Below are positions 23,029 to 24,545 of a DNA stretch of 24,545 nucleotides, piece after piece. The notes under the pieces are model-generated. The model was not told where the DNA came from, searched no databases, and saw only the letters and a list, made by a program, of their open reading frames with translations. Source of the DNA: an uncultured Bacteroidia bacterium. GTDB taxonomy: Bacteria; Bacteroidota; Bacteroidia; Bacteroidales; CAJPTX01. The position numbers and the translations under genes are program-made. The stretch is taken from contig CALHSW010000035.1 in assembly GCA_938038735.1 (NCBI GenBank), positions 1 to 24,545 of the forward strand. The letters are read 5' to 3'. Positions within the stretch are counted from its first letter, which is position 1, and every line of letters starts with the position of its first letter.

Positions 23029-24360
23029 CTACAGGCCGTACTTCTTAATCTTGGCGTAGAGCGTTGGGCGCGTGATGCCTAGCTCATTGGCGGCGAGGCT
23101 AATATTGTATGATGTCCTTTCGAGTGCTTGTTGTATGAGCTCCCGCTCCATCGCTTCAAGCGTGATGGGTACGCCTCGGTTTGATACGTCACGCACGCAT
23201 TCAAGCGAAAAATCGTTCTCCTGCAGCGTGTCGCTCTCGGCGAGAATCACCGCCTTTTCCACCGCGTGCCGTAGCTCGCGCACGTTGCCCATCCATGGGT
23301 GTGCACGCAGCTTATCCATCGCCGCGGGGGAAATCCCCTTGATGGTCTTTCCATGACGCTCGTTGTACTCATCGATGAAGAGGTCCACCAGCGCAGGGAT
23401 ATCCTCTTGCCGCTCCCGCAATGGCGGTATTTCCACGTGAATGGTGTTTATACGATAAAATAGGTCTTCCCTAAAGCTCCCCTCGGCGACGCGGTCAAAA
23501 ATATTAGCGTTGGTGGCGGTGATGAGCCGCACGTTGAAGGGGATAGCCTTATTGTCTCCAACCCGCACCACTTCACGCTTTTGCAGTGCAACGAGGAGCT
23601 TAGCCTGCATCTCCGGGGCTAAGTTCCCTATCTCGTCAAGGAACAGTGTGCCGCCCTCCGCGGCCTCTATTTTACCAACCCTATCGTGCTGCGCATCGGT
23701 GAAAGCCCCCTTCACGTGGCCGAACAGTTCGCTCTCAAAGAGCGAGCTGGTGATCGCCCCCATGTCAACGTGCACCATGGGCTTGCCCTTGCGCAACGAA
23801 TGGGCATGTACGTAGTTGGCAAACACCTCTTTACCCGTCCCATTCTCCCCTGTGATGAGTAGGTTGGCATCGGTGGCAGCCACCCTGTCAAGCAGGGATA
23901 TCACCTCCCGCATCGCGGGGGATTGGCCGAGAGAGATGGTCTCCTGGTGAACACCTTTCGTACCCTTTGCATTCCCTCTTCCCGCGTCCATCGCCTGCAT
24001 TAGTCCCTGCACGAGCCGCTGGTTGTCCCACGGCTTGACCGTAAAGTCTGCCGCGCCTCGTTTCAGTGCCTCCACGGCGAGGTCAATGTCTGAGTAGGCT
24101 GTAAACATAACAACCGGCAGTTCGGGATGCAGCCTTTTCACCTCAGAAAGCCAGTAGAGTCCCTCGCTCCCCGTGTTGAGGCCCGCCTTGAAATTCATGT
24201 CCAGCAGCACCACGTCAGGGCTTTTCTCGCTAATGGTGCCGAGCAGCTCAAAGGGGCGGCTGATAAGCGTTACCTCCGCGAAATATTGGCTGAGCAGCAG
24301 GTCTAATGCGCTCAGCACGTTTCTATTATCATCTAGTACAACGATTTTTCCCCTTTTCAT
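23029..24360 (-). CDS. Sigma-54-dependent response regulator (NtrC family), second copy
   Basis: 443-aa enhancer-binding protein with intact domains: receiver (about 3-125) with D10/D11, phospho-acceptor D54 in LLDMNF, T87 and K109; AAA+ (about 143-370) with Walker A GENGTGKE (171-178), contact loop GAFTDA (218-223), Walker B FLDEIGN (240-246) and REDLFYR (297-303); and a C-terminal Fis helix-turn-helix (about 402-443). I chose the ATG at 24360, giving MKRGKIVVLDD, the normal receiver opening. The open frame continues to 24465, but a promoter-like element lies inside that extension and the extra residues resemble no domain. It is convergent with the second kinase gene, leaving 180 bases between them without a clear terminator. 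Confidence 0.93.
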   Translation of the reverse strand: MKRGKIVVLDDNRNVLSALDLLLSQYFAEVTLISRPFELLGTISEKSPDVVLLDMNFKAGLNTGSEGLYWLSEVKRLHPELPVVMFTAYSDIDLAVEALKRGAADFTVKPWDNQRLVQGLMQAMDAGRGNAKGTKGVHQETISLGQSPAMREVISLLDRVAATDANLLITGENGTGKEVFANYVHAHSLRKGKPMVHVDMGAITSSLFESELFGHVKGAFTDAQHDRVGKIEAAEGGTLFLDEIGNLAPEMQAKLLVALQKREVVRVGDNKAIPFNVRLITATNANIFDRVAEGSFREDLFYRINTIHVEIPPLRERQEDIPALVDLFIDEYNERHGKTIKGISPAAMDKLRAHPWMGNVRELRHAVEKAVILAESDTLQENDFSLECVRDVSNRGVPITLEAMERELIQQALERTSYNISLAANELGITRPTLYAKIKKYGL

Positions 24361-24416
24361 TGCGCTTACCCATTCGTGCTGTCCGTTGCTCCTCCGCTCT
24401 CGCCCCTCCCGCAGTG

Positions 24417-24424
24417 TAAAGGTA
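24417..24424 (-). promoter_or_regulatory. Candidate promoter element for the second response regulator
   Basis: The minus strand reads TACCTTTA, one base off TAnnTTTG, about 57 bases before the ATG at 24360. It overlaps a TTTACAC sequence identical to one arm of the inverted repeat before the export operon. No -33 element is evident. Confidence 0.4.
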
Positions 24425-24513
24425 AGGAGAATGTTGCATTCCGTGGTGTCTCCGCCTTGCGGCATGCCAGCGTAGCTACCTCCCTGCCATCAAATCCGTA
24501 CCCCCTTCGCATC

Positions 24514-24545
24514 AAATTCGGATTTCTCCGGAGAAATCCGAATTT
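24514..24545. repeat. Perfect 32-bp palindrome at the window end
   Basis: Every base from 24514 to 24545 pairs with its partner around the centre TCCGGA; the arms read AAATTCGGATTTCTCC and its exact complement. As RNA it would fold into a 14-15 bp hairpin with a tiny loop, compatible with a terminator for a gene beyond the window or with a dispersed repeat unit. The window ends here, so it may extend further. Confidence 0.7.

Noticed and set aside
24361..24465. 35-residue N-terminal extension of the second response regulator
   Set aside because: It has no domain similarity and overlaps the candidate promoter; the receiver domain begins normally at the ATG at 24360.

Overview
The window looks like chromosomal DNA from a GC-rich member of the Bacteroidota, probably order Bacteroidales. 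The order-level call is inference. It rests on repeated copies of the Bacteroidota housekeeping promoter element TAnnTTTG, sparse Shine-Dalgarno sequences, and families common in that phylum: a SiaB-type kinase, CreD, a bacterial GH3-family enzyme, M20 dipeptidase, and sigma-54 response regulators with split MacB/FtsX exporters. There are 16 protein genes (the first cut by the window edge) and one RNA gene, the RNase P RNA. I saw no tRNA, rRNA, insertion sequence or CRISPR array.

Layout. Positions 1-1600 (+) hold the end of a YraN-family nuclease-fold gene and a YnfM-like MFS transporter. A bidirectional terminator separates them from an M20 dipeptidase on the minus strand. Positions 3275-4314 (-) are an AT-richer two-gene unit, an HNH endonuclease and an unrecognised 86-aa acidic protein, driven by an almost ideal Bacteroidota promoter. 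Divergently, 4522-6461 (+) encodes a SiaB-family kinase-like protein and CreD. Positions 6562-11963 (+) form a tight run: valS, a GH3-family acyl-adenylating enzyme, and a membrane protein made of three tandem DUF805 units. RNase P RNA follows at about 12073-12542.

From 12860 to the end the window is one regulated export locus. A sigma-54 response regulator and a histidine kinase overlap by 23 bases. They are followed by TolC, HlyD, MacB-type ATPase and FtsX/MacB permease genes. After a strong terminator come a second histidine kinase (+) and a second sigma-54 response regulator (-, convergent). Upstream of the TolC gene there is a good sigma-54 promoter (15736-15750) and, about 60-70 bases further upstream, a perfect inverted repeat (15663-15681) placed like an enhancer site. 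One arm of that repeat, with flanking bases, recurs at the promoter of the second regulator. The simplest reading is that one or both two-component systems switch on a tripartite ABC exporter through sigma-54. The exported substrate cannot be told from sequence.

The + strand is visibly G-rich up to about 15.6 kb and balanced to C-leaning in the same-strand genes that follow, with a matching change in leucine codon choice. The window ends in a perfect 32-bp palindrome.
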